From NCBI GenBank assembly GCA_002478265.1, contig DLNC01000012.1, positions 117,764 to 181,763 on the forward strand: a stretch of DNA of 64,000 bases, read 5' to 3'. Each line of letters begins with the position of its first letter. The first letter of the stretch is position 1. Positions 52,984-61,935 of this stretch are shown piece after piece. Position numbers and translations under genes: made by a program. Origin of the DNA: Syntrophaceae bacterium UBA7520 (lineage in GTDB: Bacteria; Desulfobacterota; Syntrophia; Syntrophales; Smithellaceae). The notes beneath the pieces were generated by a model, which searched no databases, was not told the DNA's origin, and worked only from the letters and a program-made list of their open reading frames with translations.

Positions 52984-53220
52984 TTACAATAATTTTTCGT
53001 CGATATTGCCCGGGCCGCCGCATTCCGGTGTGTAGCAGGTAACGTTTCTGAATTCGCATTTGCGGAAACAGGATGGGCATTGTTCCGGAATGTTTTGCGC
53101 CTTGAGGATGAACCCGCATTCGCGGCATTTCCAGTAAGTCATACCGCAGTCAGGGCACTTGTCGTCATCAAACGGCTTGTCGGATCGGTAGCCGCAAATA
53201 GCACATTCTTTAACCGCCAT
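52984..53220 (-). CDS. Small five-CxxC zinc ribbon/rubredoxin-like protein
   Basis: 78 residues, ten or more cysteines. CAICGYR (about 6), CPDCGMTYWKCRECGF (about 22-37), CPSCFRKC (about 49) and C-T-P-E-C (about 63). The first pair and the YWKCRECG segment recall rubredoxin-like and DksA-type zinc ribbons, but the spacing is unlike classical rubredoxin (no CPDCG...CP with 30-residue gap). The second ATG (53220) was chosen because the first almost touches the AAAGGAGGT site. Metal site or redox role unknown. Confidence 0.75.
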   Translation of the reverse strand: MAVKECAICGYRSDKPFDDDKCPDCGMTYWKCRECGFILKAQNIPEQCPSCFRKCEFRNVTCYTPECGGPGNIDEKLL

Positions 53221-53282
53221 CTCCATACCTCCTTTACGCGAAGTTGTTTCTGACTTAAAGATGCCGCTTTTTTCGCTTTATA

Positions 53283-53834
53283 CTACAATCCCAAATCCTG
53301 CGCCACGCCTTTCATCGCGTCCAGACCCAGCGCAATAAACTCATCCAGTTCCAGGCCGATTGCACTACATTGGGCAATCTGCGCGCGGTTCGCGCCCGCG
53401 GCAAAGCGCTCTTCCTTGAAGCGCTTTTTGATTGATTTGGCTTCCACTTGTGCCAGTTTTTTATCCGGGCGCACCAGGGCCGCGGCGGTAATTAATCCGG
53501 TCAAAGGATCCGTGCAAAAAAGAGCTTTATCCAGAAGTGACACGCAGGGCTCGCCCAGCATCTGGTTGTGGACTAAAATGGCGTGAGTCACGGCATCGCT
53601 CGCACCCAGCTCTTTGGCCATCTCTGCGCCGGGTTTGCCGTGAATTTTCATATCCGCGTTGGTCAGGTCAATGTCGATATCGTGCAAAAGCCCCGCCAGC
53701 CCCCATTCCTCTTCGTTTTCATTGAAGCGCCGGGCCAGCGCGCGCATGATTGCTTCCGTAGCCAGCATATGCTTGATAAGGTTTTCGGTCTTCACGTTTT
53801 CCTGAACGGCTTTGAGCGCCACTTCTCGTTCCAT
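53283..53834 (-). CDS. HD-domain hydrolase
   Basis: 183 residues. HMLATEAIMRALARRF, GLLHDIDIDL (the HD pair, about 50), KIHGKPGAEMAK (His about 64) and HAILVHNQML (about 84) are the HD metal-binding residues. C-terminal part is helical. Phosphohydrolase of the COG2316/HDIG type; substrate unknown. GGAG lies upstream of the ATG. Confidence 0.88.
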   Translation of the reverse strand: MEREVALKAVQENVKTENLIKHMLATEAIMRALARRFNENEEEWGLAGLLHDIDIDLTNADMKIHGKPGAEMAKELGASDAVTHAILVHNQMLGEPCVSLLDKALFCTDPLTGLITAAALVRPDKKLAQVEAKSIKKRFKEERFAAGANRAQIAQCSAIGLELDEFIALGLDAMKGVAQDLGL

Positions 53835-54045
53835 AAAAAGCTTCTCCTGATGACTAAAGTTAAGTCATTAATTACTGATAAGAATACTTACATCTTGCGT
53901 GGCATTTGTTCAACAAAAATAGAAAACCGTTATCAGCCGGGGTATCAGTCGCGCCGTTTCCCCATCCTCATTTTCCTGTCGCGCCGAACTCTCATGCACA
54001 AAAATAACCTTTAGGGAGCGGCCTGAATATAAAAAGAATATTGTC

Positions 54046-54083
54046 TTGACAGGATAGGCGCGCGTCTTTATATTGCACGCGCC
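54046..54083 (+). promoter_or_regulatory. Promoter of the ADP-forming CoA ligase gene, with inverted repeat
   Basis: TTGACA (54046-54051), a 17-nt spacer and TATATT (54069-54074). GGCGCG (54057-54062) and CGCGCC (54078-54083) flank the -10 and might be an operator half-site pair. The gene starts with GTG at 54119. Confidence 0.7.
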
Positions 54084-54118
54084 TTGTATATGGAGCAAAA
54101 GCATAAAAGAGCATTGCA

Positions 54119-55543
54119 GTGAATCTTGATTCTTTATTTTATCCAAAAAACATCGCCGTTATTGGCGCTTCCGACAATCTGGGCGGAGGGAAAATGCCCT
54201 ATTTTCAGATTATACGGGCTAACGGCTTTAAAGGTTCTATTTATCCGGTAAATCCCAGGCGGGGCACAGTGGACGGGGTCAAGGCCTACGCCTCCATCGA
54301 CGAGCTTCCCGAACCGGTTGATTTTGCGATTGTCGCCGCTCCGGTCGAGCAGTCCATGGATATTGTTAAAGCGGCGGTGCGCAAGCACATTAAATTCATC
54401 CATTTTTTCACCTCCGGTTTCGGAGAAACGGGAAACCGGCAACTGGAAGAGGATCTGGTCAGGGAAGCGCGTAAAGGGCATCTGCGGATTGTCGGCCCGA
54501 ACTGCATCGGAATTCACTGTTCTGAATCGAAAATTTCTTTTACGTTCGCTCCTGAACAGGAGTTGCCCGGCACCGTCGCCTTTCTGGGGCAGTCGGGCGG
54601 GATTACGGGTAATTTTCTGGCGCTGGCCTCCACAAGAAAAATCCCGCTCAATAAAGTCGTCTCCTATGGAAACCAGATCGATCTGCGGCTTGAAGAATAT
54701 CTGGATTATCTGGCCGATGATAAAAAAATACGCATCATCGCCTGCTACGTTGAAGATATCAAAGACCCGGATCATTTCCTGCAGTCCCTGAAAAAAACAA
54801 CGGCTAAAAAACCGGTTATTATTCTCAAGGGGGGAAAAACGGAGACGGGCTCAAAGGCGGCGGCAAGCCACACGGGCGCCATGGCCAGTGATTACACTAT
54901 CTGGGCCGCGGTCATCAGGCAGCATGGCGGCCTTCTGGTGGACAACTTTGACCAGATGATGCACTTGGTGATGTTGGGTACAGCCAAAAAACCCCTGCGG
55001 GGAAAGCGCGTGGGATTCCTGGGAGCTGGAGGTGGCGTTTCGGTCCTCTTCAGCGATCTCGCGGTGCAGGCAGGCCTTGTTCTTCCCGAATTGAGCGCCC
55101 GCGCCCAACAGAAGATCAGCGAAAAAATCATGGGGGTCAATACCTCGACGGTGAACCCGGTTGACCTGGGCGCCTTCGGTTTCGACCTCAACGTCATGCT
55201 GCACACCATGAAAGCCATCGATGAGGACGAGGGAATCGATGTCATTGTTCCCTACTTTTCCGTCGAATATATTATGCGGTCGGAAACTATTCTTCAGGTA
55301 AAAAATAACGCCGATACCATCATGGAAATGGCCCATCAAATCAAGAAACCCGTCATTCCCATATTATCGAGCTTTGTGGAAGACAATCTTGATGTTGAGC
55401 GCACCAGAATTACAACTTTTGCCGCTCTGCGCAACGCGGGATTTCCTGTTTATATAAAAATGCAGGACGCTATCTATTCCATCGGAACCTACTTTGAATG
55501 GGTCGCGAAACACCCCCTCGGAAAAACCAGGGTTACATCATAA
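54119..55543 (+). CDS. ADP-forming acyl-CoA synthetase, alpha subunit
   Basis: 474 residues. CoA-binding domain first (AVIGASDNLGGGKMPYF, PVNPRRGTVDG, VGPNCIGIHC), then the succinyl-CoA ligase-like domains with FLGQSGGITGNF and the phospho-His in AAASHTGAMA (about 256). The ATP-grasp (beta) domain is absent, so this is the alpha half of the archaeal-type acetate/acyl-CoA ligase, making ATP from acyl-CoA in fermenting anaerobes. The beta subunit is not next to it. GTG start; no good ribosome site. Its 3' end converges on putP. Confidence 0.9.
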   Translation: MNLDSLFYPKNIAVIGASDNLGGGKMPYFQIIRANGFKGSIYPVNPRRGTVDGVKAYASIDELPEPVDFAIVAAPVEQSMDIVKAAVRKHIKFIHFFTSGFGETGNRQLEEDLVREARKGHLRIVGPNCIGIHCSESKISFTFAPEQELPGTVAFLGQSGGITGNFLALASTRKIPLNKVVSYGNQIDLRLEEYLDYLADDKKIRIIACYVEDIKDPDHFLQSLKKTTAKKPVIILKGGKTETGSKAAASHTGAMASDYTIWAAVIRQHGGLLVDNFDQMMHLVMLGTAKKPLRGKRVGFLGAGGGVSVLFSDLAVQAGLVLPELSARAQQKISEKIMGVNTSTVNPVDLGAFGFDLNVMLHTMKAIDEDEGIDVIVPYFSVEYIMRSETILQVKNNADTIMEMAHQIKKPVIPILSSFVEDNLDVERTRITTFAALRNAGFPVYIKMQDAIYSIGTYFEWVAKHPLGKTRVTS

Positions 55544-55562
55544 AAACGCTTGCTGATTTTTA

Positions 55563-57104
55563 TCACCAGTTTTTCATCTTCGTGACAGAATCAAATTCTT
55601 CCGTGATTTCCCTGGCGGGAGCTTTCGTGATTAAGCTCACCGCTACAATGGCCACGCACGCGAAAAGAAAAGCCGGCAAAAGTTCGTAAATGTTCCACGC
55701 GCCGCCGAACGGTCGCACCAGATACTTCCAGACAAACACCATCGCGCCGCCCGCGATCATTCCGGCTACCGCGCCGTAAAGATTGGAACGCTTCCAGAAA
55801 AGAGCAAAGAGCATCACGGGGCCGAAGGCCGCGCCGAATCCCGCCCAGGCGAACGACACGATAAGAAAAATCGAGCTTTCCGGATTTCTGGCGATGAACG
55901 CGGCGATGACGGCGATCAATATAACCGTGGCTCTGGCAATCAGCATTGTCTTTTTTGCGGGCAGCTTTATGCCAAAGCATTCCCCGATCAGATTTTCCGT
56001 AACGCCGGAGGAAGCAACCAGAAGCTGAGAGTCGGAGGTGGACATGGTGGCGGCAAGAACTCCGGATAGAAAAATTCCGGCGGCCAAAGCGCAAAGCACG
56101 CCCTGGCGGCTTATAAGCTCCGCTATCCGCAGGAGAACCGTTTCAGAGGAAGAACCCTGCAGCGTGGCAATTGTCCCGTTCGCGGAAAGCGTCTGGCCGA
56201 CGATGCCGATCAAAACCGCCACGCCCAGCGAAATCACCACCCACGTAACCGCGATGCGGCGGGAAAAGACAAGCTTCTTTTCGTCTCTGATTGCCATAAA
56301 GCGCAGGAGGATATGCGGCATGCCGAAGTAACCCAGCCCCCAGGCCATGGTGGAGATGATGGTAATTAATCCATAGCTTTCTGCCTGCCCGGAAGCACCG
56401 TTGTGCGATAGCGTCATGCTCAGATAGCCCGGCAATGTTTGGGCGTTTCCCAGCACCGCGTCAATGCCGCCGGCAACCAGAACGCCAAAAATCAGGATTC
56501 CCAGAAGCGACACGCTCATGATGATGCCCTGTATCAAATCCGTCGTGCTCGCGGCCAAGAACCCACCGATGGTCGTGTAGGAAACCACCACAACCGCGCC
56601 GATGAGCATGGCTGTTGTATAGTCGATGCCGAACACGCTGTTAAAAAGCTTGCCGCAGGCGGCAAAACCCGCCGCCGTGTACGGGATAAAGAAAATCAGG
56701 ATGACGATGGCGGCAATCCAGGTGAGAAGTTTTTTTTCATCGCGGTAACGGTTGGAAAAAAACTCCGGCAGCGTGATGGCGTTTCCCGCCGCCTGTGAAT
56801 AACGGCGCAGGCGCCGGGCGACCAATAGCCAGTTTAAATATGTTCCGATAGCCAGGCCGATTGCCGTCCAGCCCGCGTCCGCGAATCCGGAAAGATACGC
56901 AACGCCGGGCAGTCCCATCAAAAGCCAGCTGCTCATGTCGGATGCTTCCGCGCTCATGGCCGTGACGACGGCGCCCAGCTTTCTGCCGCCGAGATAAAAA
57001 TCGCCCACCTGGGCGTTGCGGCGGGCGTAAATGAAACCAATGACAATCAGCATCACCATGTAGGCAATAATGGCGATAATCATAAAACCGTTGGAAGCGA
57101 TCAT
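55563..57104 (-). CDS. Sodium/solute symporter (PutP-like)
   Basis: 513 residues, 13 helices, SSSF family. AEASDMSSWLLMGLPGVAYLSG (about 50-72) is the PutP-type sodium-binding region, followed by GTYLNWLLVARRLR and later GVLAATMSTSDSQLLVASS. Closest by these segments to sodium/proline symporters. It is 22 bp downstream of the thioesterase gene on the same strand. Proline as substrate is a family guess. Confidence 0.9.
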   Translation of the reverse strand: MIASNGFMIIAIIAYMVMLIVIGFIYARRNAQVGDFYLGGRKLGAVVTAMSAEASDMSSWLLMGLPGVAYLSGFADAGWTAIGLAIGTYLNWLLVARRLRRYSQAAGNAITLPEFFSNRYRDEKKLLTWIAAIVILIFFIPYTAAGFAACGKLFNSVFGIDYTTAMLIGAVVVVSYTTIGGFLAASTTDLIQGIIMSVSLLGILIFGVLVAGGIDAVLGNAQTLPGYLSMTLSHNGASGQAESYGLITIISTMAWGLGYFGMPHILLRFMAIRDEKKLVFSRRIAVTWVVISLGVAVLIGIVGQTLSANGTIATLQGSSSETVLLRIAELISRQGVLCALAAGIFLSGVLAATMSTSDSQLLVASSGVTENLIGECFGIKLPAKKTMLIARATVILIAVIAAFIARNPESSIFLIVSFAWAGFGAAFGPVMLFALFWKRSNLYGAVAGMIAGGAMVFVWKYLVRPFGGAWNIYELLPAFLFACVAIVAVSLITKAPAREITEEFDSVTKMKNW

Positions 57105-57126
57105 AAAATATTTTCCGGTAAAATCA

Positions 57127-57615
57127 TTATTTTTTGATAAATTTCGGCGGCAGTTTTTCCGCGCCCATGGCTTCCACCGCCTTCGCGATGGTCTGCAGTT
57201 TGGGGATAATCATCTGCTTGGATGTGCCGTGCGCCAGCCATTTTCCCGCGCTGTCGATAACCGCGGCTTCGGCAATGCAGATGCTTTTACCGGCCTTGAT
57301 TCTTTTGCCCTCAATCACCAGATGCCCCTCAGACACCGGCGCCAGATTGTCAACTTTTACATCAAGAGAAATCAGGCCATCGGTTTCTTCAACATCGCAA
57401 TAAACCGCCCAGTAAGCGGCCGTGTCGATCAGCGATGAATAGACGCCGCCGTGGACGCCGCCGAAGGGATTCAGATGCTTTTCCACGATATCTGTCTCCA
57501 CCGTCGCGAAGCCCGCGCCCAGCGCGGTAACCTTCATGGAGAGCAGGCGGAAGTAGGGACTTTTATTGATGATGCGCAAAACTGCTTCGATATGGTCGGG
57601 GTTCAGATTCTTCAT
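57127..57615 (-). CDS. PaaI-type hotdog thioesterase
   Basis: 162 residues, hotdog fold. HLNPFGGVHGGVYSSLIDTAA (about 47-67) is the HGG thioesterase motif; LISLDVKVDNLAPVSEGHLV and the KSICIAEAAVIDSAGKWLA end are typical. ATG 57615 chosen with GGAG 8 nt upstream. It likely releases CoA from acyl-CoA or acts as a housekeeping thioesterase. Confidence 0.88.
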   Translation of the reverse strand: MKNLNPDHIEAVLRIINKSPYFRLLSMKVTALGAGFATVETDIVEKHLNPFGGVHGGVYSSLIDTAAYWAVYCDVEETDGLISLDVKVDNLAPVSEGHLVIEGKRIKAGKSICIAEAAVIDSAGKWLAHGTSKQMIIPKLQTIAKAVEAMGAEKLPPKFIKK

Positions 57616-57812
57616 GATTTCAGCTCCGGATTCGGGCATCATTTTAAAAAACTTACCTTTCATGCCGCTTTTATTCAACAAAAAATTTTTCTTACATTAT
57701 CGCTTCACGTTCAAGATTATACATAACTTTAAATTCGGGCATTGTAATTGCGCCGCTCCCATCAATATGCTATTGTCTGCCTCGTTAAGAATACAGGAAA
57801 AGGAGTCACGCC

Positions 57813-58331
57813 ATGAAAGAAAAACCCGATTACGAAAAATATCCGGTAAGTGAAGAGGAAATGGGCAAACGCTACAAAAACTGGACGGAATCCCTCGCGC
57901 GGCAGATGGTCACCTTATTCCGCGTCGGCAAGGAAGTCGGCGGAGAAAAATTTATCGAGCGGCTCAAAGAAGAATATTTCAAAGACGGTCAGAAAGGCGC
58001 CAAGTTATGGATGAGTCTGACCGGGACGACGCTGGAAGATTTTAAGGATTGCTCGAACCTGCACAAAGTTCACGACCTCATTGATGATACCTTCGCCAAT
58101 TTCTGGGATGGCTATGTCGAAAACTCTCCTAAAGGATTTGAAAAAGAGCTCAAGACCTGCCCGGTGACCAAAATGTGGTCGAAGGAGCCGGACTTATGCG
58201 AGGTCCTGCTGGGCGAATCCCTGCGGGGCATGGCGACATCGCTGAATCCTAATTTTACAACCACAGGTTTCACCAAACTGCTCACCAAGGGCGATTCCTG
58301 CTGCCGTTTCCGCGTGGAGCTGAAAAAATAA
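57813..58331 (+). CDS. L-2-amino-thiazoline-4-carboxylic acid hydrolase-like protein
   Basis: 172 residues. The pattern of the ATC hydrolase family: C in KTCPVTKMW (about 109), LCEVLLGESLRGM, LNPNFTTTGFTKLLTKGDSCCRF at the end. Relatives hydrolyse a thiazoline carboxylate to S-carbamoylcysteine, but many members are uncharacterised. AAAGGAG precedes the ATG. It lies 13 bp before the phosphotriesterase-like gene, so the two may act together. Confidence 0.75.
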   Translation: MKEKPDYEKYPVSEEEMGKRYKNWTESLARQMVTLFRVGKEVGGEKFIERLKEEYFKDGQKGAKLWMSLTGTTLEDFKDCSNLHKVHDLIDDTFANFWDGYVENSPKGFEKELKTCPVTKMWSKEPDLCEVLLGESLRGMATSLNPNFTTTGFTKLLTKGDSCCRFRVELKK

Positions 58332-58344
58332 AAAGGAAATCACC

Positions 58345-59322
58345 ATGGCAAAGATCAATACCGTTTTGGGCCCCATCGCGCCGGAAAATTTAGGGCTTAC
58401 TCTTCCCCACGAGCACATCATCGCCGCCTATCCCGGCTGGGAATGCGACCCGCTAACCAGGCCTTATAATCAGGAAAAGATTGTAAGCGCCTGCCTGAAA
58501 AATCTTGAGCCGGTGAAACAATTCGGCGTTCGGGCGATAATCGATGCCACACCCGTGGATTTATCCAGAAACGTTGCCGTCATGAAAGGCGTTTCGGAAA
58601 AACTACAAATCAACATTGTCTGCGCCACCGGCAGGTATACGGAAGCAGAAGGCAAATGGATTTATTTTCAGCGCCGAGAAAATGTCAAAATCGGCAACAT
58701 GCAGACGGAAATCTATGAAGGCATAATGCAAGAAATAAATTACGGCATCGGCCAGACCGGCATCAAACCGGGTGTGATAAAAGTCGCGACGGGATTAAAC
58801 AAAATTGCTCCCTGTGAAGAGGCAACGCTAAAAGCGGCGGCACAGGCCAGCCGTGAAACAGGAGTACCCATCACAACGCATACGGAAGATGGCACCATGG
58901 GACCCGAACAGGCAGATATCCTAATCTCAGAGGGAGCGGCGCCGGAAAAAATCACCATCGGCCACATGTGCGGCAATGCTTCACTGGATTATCACCTAGA
59001 TGTTTTGAAGCGCGGAGTTTACATAGCCTTTGACCGCTTCGGGATTGAAATGAAGATAAAAGATCAGACGCGCGTTGCCACACTTATTGGCCTTCTGGAA
59101 AAGGGCTACGCCAACCGCATTTTGCTTTCCCATGATTGCATGGCCGCTGTTTACGGCAGAGGCGGCCGCATGCCCATGGAAGAGGCCATCAAGTTTAAGA
59201 ACTGGTCATTTACGAATATTTTTACCAATATTCTGCCGGCGCTGAAAAACGCCGGCATCAGCGATGAACAGATTAAAACCATGATGGTAGACAATCCCCG
59301 GCACTTCCTGTCGGGTGATTAG
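58345..59322 (+). CDS. Phosphotriesterase-like hydrolase
   Basis: 325 residues. Two-metal TIM barrel: LPHEHI (about 20-25), the lysine in GVIKVATG (about 140), histidines in TTHTEDG (about 173) and GHMCGNA (about 208), and Asp in LSHDCMA (about 264). Lactonase, phosphotriesterase or amidase activity are all possible in this family. AAGGAAATCACC precedes the ATG. Ends before the repeat cluster. Confidence 0.88.
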   Translation: MAKINTVLGPIAPENLGLTLPHEHIIAAYPGWECDPLTRPYNQEKIVSACLKNLEPVKQFGVRAIIDATPVDLSRNVAVMKGVSEKLQINIVCATGRYTEAEGKWIYFQRRENVKIGNMQTEIYEGIMQEINYGIGQTGIKPGVIKVATGLNKIAPCEEATLKAAAQASRETGVPITTHTEDGTMGPEQADILISEGAAPEKITIGHMCGNASLDYHLDVLKRGVYIAFDRFGIEMKIKDQTRVATLIGLLEKGYANRILLSHDCMAAVYGRGGRMPMEEAIKFKNWSFTNIFTNILPALKNAGISDEQIKTMMVDNPRHFLSGD

Positions 59323-59659
59323 CGCTGTCTGTCCTTGCGAGGAGTGAAACGACGAAGCAATCTCTTACCCTGTCATTGCGAGCGAATGCAATGAGCGAAG
59401 CAATCTTTTTTCGTTAGAGATCGCTTCAGATTGCCGCGGCACAAAAAAACGTGCCTCGCAATGACACACCCTTTTCTTGTCATTGCGAGAAGTGAAACGA
59501 CGAAGCAATCCCTCACCCTGTCATTGCGAGCGAAGTCACGAAGCGTCAGCCCTGCGCATGCTGGGCAATCTCTAAACGTGCCTCGCAATGACACACCATT
59601 TTTTTGTCATTGCAACGAACGAAGCGCCGAAGCGTAAGCCCGGCGAATGCCGGGCAATC
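59323..59659 (+). repeat. Dispersed palindromic repeat cluster (TCATTGCGAG...GAAGCAATC)
   Basis: About 340 bp holds TCATTGCGA units at about 59372, 59480, 59521 and 59608 and inverted CTCGCAATGACA units at 59455-59466 and 59582-59592, with GAAGCAATC ends. Opposing units can fold into long hairpins. This kind of repeat is widely scattered between genes in many bacteria. The last unit ends exactly at the stop codon of the gene at 59660. Confidence 0.85.
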
Positions 59660-59668
59660 TTACTTTTT
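59638..59668 (+). terminator. Hairpin at the end of the repeat cluster, possible terminator
   Basis: GCCCGGC (59638-59644), GAAT, GCCGGGC (59649-59655), then AATCTTACTTTTT. Could stop transcripts from the plus-strand phosphotriesterase gene. Confidence 0.5.
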
Positions 59669-61201
59669 CACCGTGGGCGGAAAGCTCTGATACGATGTAT
59701 CCACCGGCGGCAGTTTCACACTTTCCTCCACGCGGGGCAGTTTGCCGTAAACAGGATTATCCTGCCAGCCATCCATGTGCGCGGCGCGTTTTGCCGCCGC
59801 CTGATACTTCTTCCAGTCGGCGCTGCCGTATAAAAACATCTCCTGCGCGGCCATAGAGCCCTCGCCGTGAATCGTATCCACCTGCCAGTGATTGCTGGTA
59901 ACATCTTTAATCAGGCGCAAAATACGCAATCTATCTTCCGTCGGTACGCCGTCTTTGGCCGCCAGATATTTTTCGATAAACGGCTGAATCTCCGGATTTT
60001 TCCAATCGCGGAAAGCGGGCACGGTAGTAGTTAAGCCGCCGCCAATATCCTGCATGTGCTGGCACATCGTGTGGAAGTTGCTCGCGTAAGTCCATTTCGA
60101 GGCGTTAATCGCCATCCGGTTGGGCATCATCACATCCATGCCGAATTCCGTTTGCGGATCAAGGCAGGCCTGCTTGGCCAGCATCTGCACCGTCTCCGTG
60201 ATGTAGGCCATCCAGGAAAGTTTTTTGCGCACATGCGGAACATTCTGCACGCCGTTGTATTCGGCAATCAGGCTCGCCGCACCTGTCATCATCTCCAACG
60301 TATGCGTCATTTTACATGTGCCGAACAGACGATGATAACTCGCGAAAGCGTAAGCCAGAATCTGCGAATACTGCCATTCACCGCACATGAAAACCCGTTC
60401 CCAGGGAACAAACACATCATCAAAAATAATGAGTGATTCCGAAGGCTGGAGATGATCGGACATCGGATAATCAAATTCCCCTTCGTCGCCGTAGAGGCGC
60501 GTGTTGGGCTCCACGCCCAGAAGCTTCACGCCTTTGGCGTTCACCGGCACGGCAAAACCAAGCGCGTAATCCTTGTCCGCTTCGCCGTGTGTGCGGCAGG
60601 GTAGGCACAAAAGTTCATTGGCACAGGGCGAGGCGCTGATATGCACCTTGGCGCCGCGGACAACGATGCCGTCTTTTTTCTTATCCACAATTCTCAGATA
60701 AAAATCCTTGTGCTGTTTCTGCGCTGAAGGATGCAAGCTGCGGTCGCCTTTCACGTCGGTAATCGCGCCGGTGAGCGCCAGATCGTTCTTCTGGAGATAG
60801 GTACGGTATTTTTCGACGCGTTCCATGTAATTTGTGCCCAGCTTTTTATCCATCACCTCGGCGGCCACGCTGAAAGCGGCCAGAGCGTCCGCGCCCATGC
60901 AGTGCACCAGCACGCCGCCGCCCGAACGCATGCCCACCATATAGCATTCGCGCCGGCGGAGCATATCTTCCGGTGTTTTTGGAGAGGTAAGCAGAAAATT
61001 AATATCCTCACCGTCTTTGTCCTTGGTGACAAAAAGATGCTTGTAGTCGGGATGGTTCGGCAAAACGTAATCCATCGCGGCCATTTCAATAATGGTTCTT
61101 ACCGAGGGATGCGTCCGGACGTCTTTTACCTTTTCACCCAGGCACCACACTTCCCGCCCGTCATTGAGACTTTCCAGATACTGTTCGACTGTTTTAATCA
61201 T
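59660..61201 (-). CDS. 4-hydroxybutyryl-CoA dehydratase (AbfD)-like flavoprotein of the HpaB family
   Basis: 513 residues. The whole length follows AbfD and 4-hydroxyphenylacetate 3-hydroxylase (HpaB) family order: LTGAITDVKGDRSLHPSAQ (about 140-158), GIVVRGAKVHISASPCANE (about 178-196), DDVFVPWERVFMCGEW (about 268-283), SYHRLFGTCK (about 295) and QVDTIHGEGSMAAQEM. In AbfD the [4Fe-4S] ligands are two cysteines four apart, a His and a third Cys. Here the first of the pair is replaced (LVHCMGAD has only the second), and the His-Cys spacing is one shorter. The cluster may be lost or altered, so the reaction may differ. AGGAG precedes the ATG. Confidence 0.85.
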   Translation of the reverse strand: MIKTVEQYLESLNDGREVWCLGEKVKDVRTHPSVRTIIEMAAMDYVLPNHPDYKHLFVTKDKDGEDINFLLTSPKTPEDMLRRRECYMVGMRSGGGVLVHCMGADALAAFSVAAEVMDKKLGTNYMERVEKYRTYLQKNDLALTGAITDVKGDRSLHPSAQKQHKDFYLRIVDKKKDGIVVRGAKVHISASPCANELLCLPCRTHGEADKDYALGFAVPVNAKGVKLLGVEPNTRLYGDEGEFDYPMSDHLQPSESLIIFDDVFVPWERVFMCGEWQYSQILAYAFASYHRLFGTCKMTHTLEMMTGAASLIAEYNGVQNVPHVRKKLSWMAYITETVQMLAKQACLDPQTEFGMDVMMPNRMAINASKWTYASNFHTMCQHMQDIGGGLTTTVPAFRDWKNPEIQPFIEKYLAAKDGVPTEDRLRILRLIKDVTSNHWQVDTIHGEGSMAAQEMFLYGSADWKKYQAAAKRAAHMDGWQDNPVYGKLPRVEESVKLPPVDTSYQSFPPTVKK

Positions 61202-61232
61202 GATATTATCTCCTTAATGTTAAACTATTTAA

Positions 61233-61262
61233 GTTATATTCCCTCTGTTTTTTGTTTGACAA
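61233..61262 (-). promoter_or_regulatory. Minus-strand promoter of the AbfD-like gene
   Basis: TTGTCA (61257-61262), an 18-nt spacer and TATAAC (61233-61238) on the minus strand, ending about 32 nt before the ATG at 61201. Confidence 0.6.
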
Positions 61263-61269
61263 CCATGTA

Positions 61270-61935
61270 TCATTCATTAAGTTTTTCGCCCAAACGCGCG
61301 CGTATGATTTTAAATCCTTCTTCCAGATAATACTTTCTCTCCACCGCGTCAAGCAAAGCGCCCAGCTTTACGGAAAAGTCTTTCTTGCCCAGCCTTTCCA
61401 GCCCCGCCTGCAACTTCTTCATAACTTCTTTTCCACCGGACAGAGAGATGCCCTTTTTTAAAAGAAATTCGATGTCATAAGCGTCTCGAATCTCACGCCG
61501 GCTTAAAAATGCTTCAATCTTCGATTTCATCATCTCGTCAAGCGCTACTGTTCGCATCAGAACCTGCACCGTTGAATTGGGGCTGTACGCGATGGCAGAT
61601 TCCGTTTTTATTTTTTTTGTTTCTTTGCGAATTTCGATTTTCAGAGCTCTTTGATACTGCGTCGATTTCAGTTCAAAAAGAATGGTAAATCTTTTATTGG
61701 CGGAATCTTTCAGCTTGTAATATTGAAGCAGATATTTTTCCAGCCGCACATAAAATTTTTTCCAGTCTATATCTTTTGTCACCCAGAAATCCAGATCCAC
61801 CGAATATCGCGCCAGACCGTGGCACAAACGCAGCATAGTGCCGCCGCCGAAAATCAGGTCGGAAAGAAACCGCCCGCTTTGCAGCCTCTCGAGCACTTCC
61901 AACTCAAATTGCTCGTGTTTAATTAAATCCCGCAA
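61270..61935 (-). CDS. AbiEii-type nucleotidyltransferase toxin
   Basis: 221 residues. FGGGTMLRLCHGLARYSVDLDFWV (about 29-52, read as overlapping motifs GGGT and DLD) is the nucleotidyltransferase signature of AbiEii/DUF1814 toxins, and DEMMKSKIEAFLSRREIRDAYD (about 133-155) carries the conserved Lys and D-x-x-D. It overlaps the upstream gene by 13 bp. With the antitoxin gene it forms a type IV AbiE-like system; relatives modify tRNA acceptor stems and act in phage abortive infection. Confidence 0.9.
   Translation of the reverse strand: MRDLIKHEQFELEVLERLQSGRFLSDLIFGGGTMLRLCHGLARYSVDLDFWVTKDIDWKKFYVRLEKYLLQYYKLKDSANKRFTILFELKSTQYQRALKIEIRKETKKIKTESAIAYSPNSTVQVLMRTVALDEMMKSKIEAFLSRREIRDAYDIEFLLKKGISLSGGKEVMKKLQAGLERLGKKDFSVKLGALLDAVERKYYLEEGFKIIRARLGEKLNE

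Noticed and set aside
59323..59659. CRISPR-like repeat array
   Set aside because: Units are irregularly spaced, occur in both orientations and lack uniform spacers; no cas gene is present.
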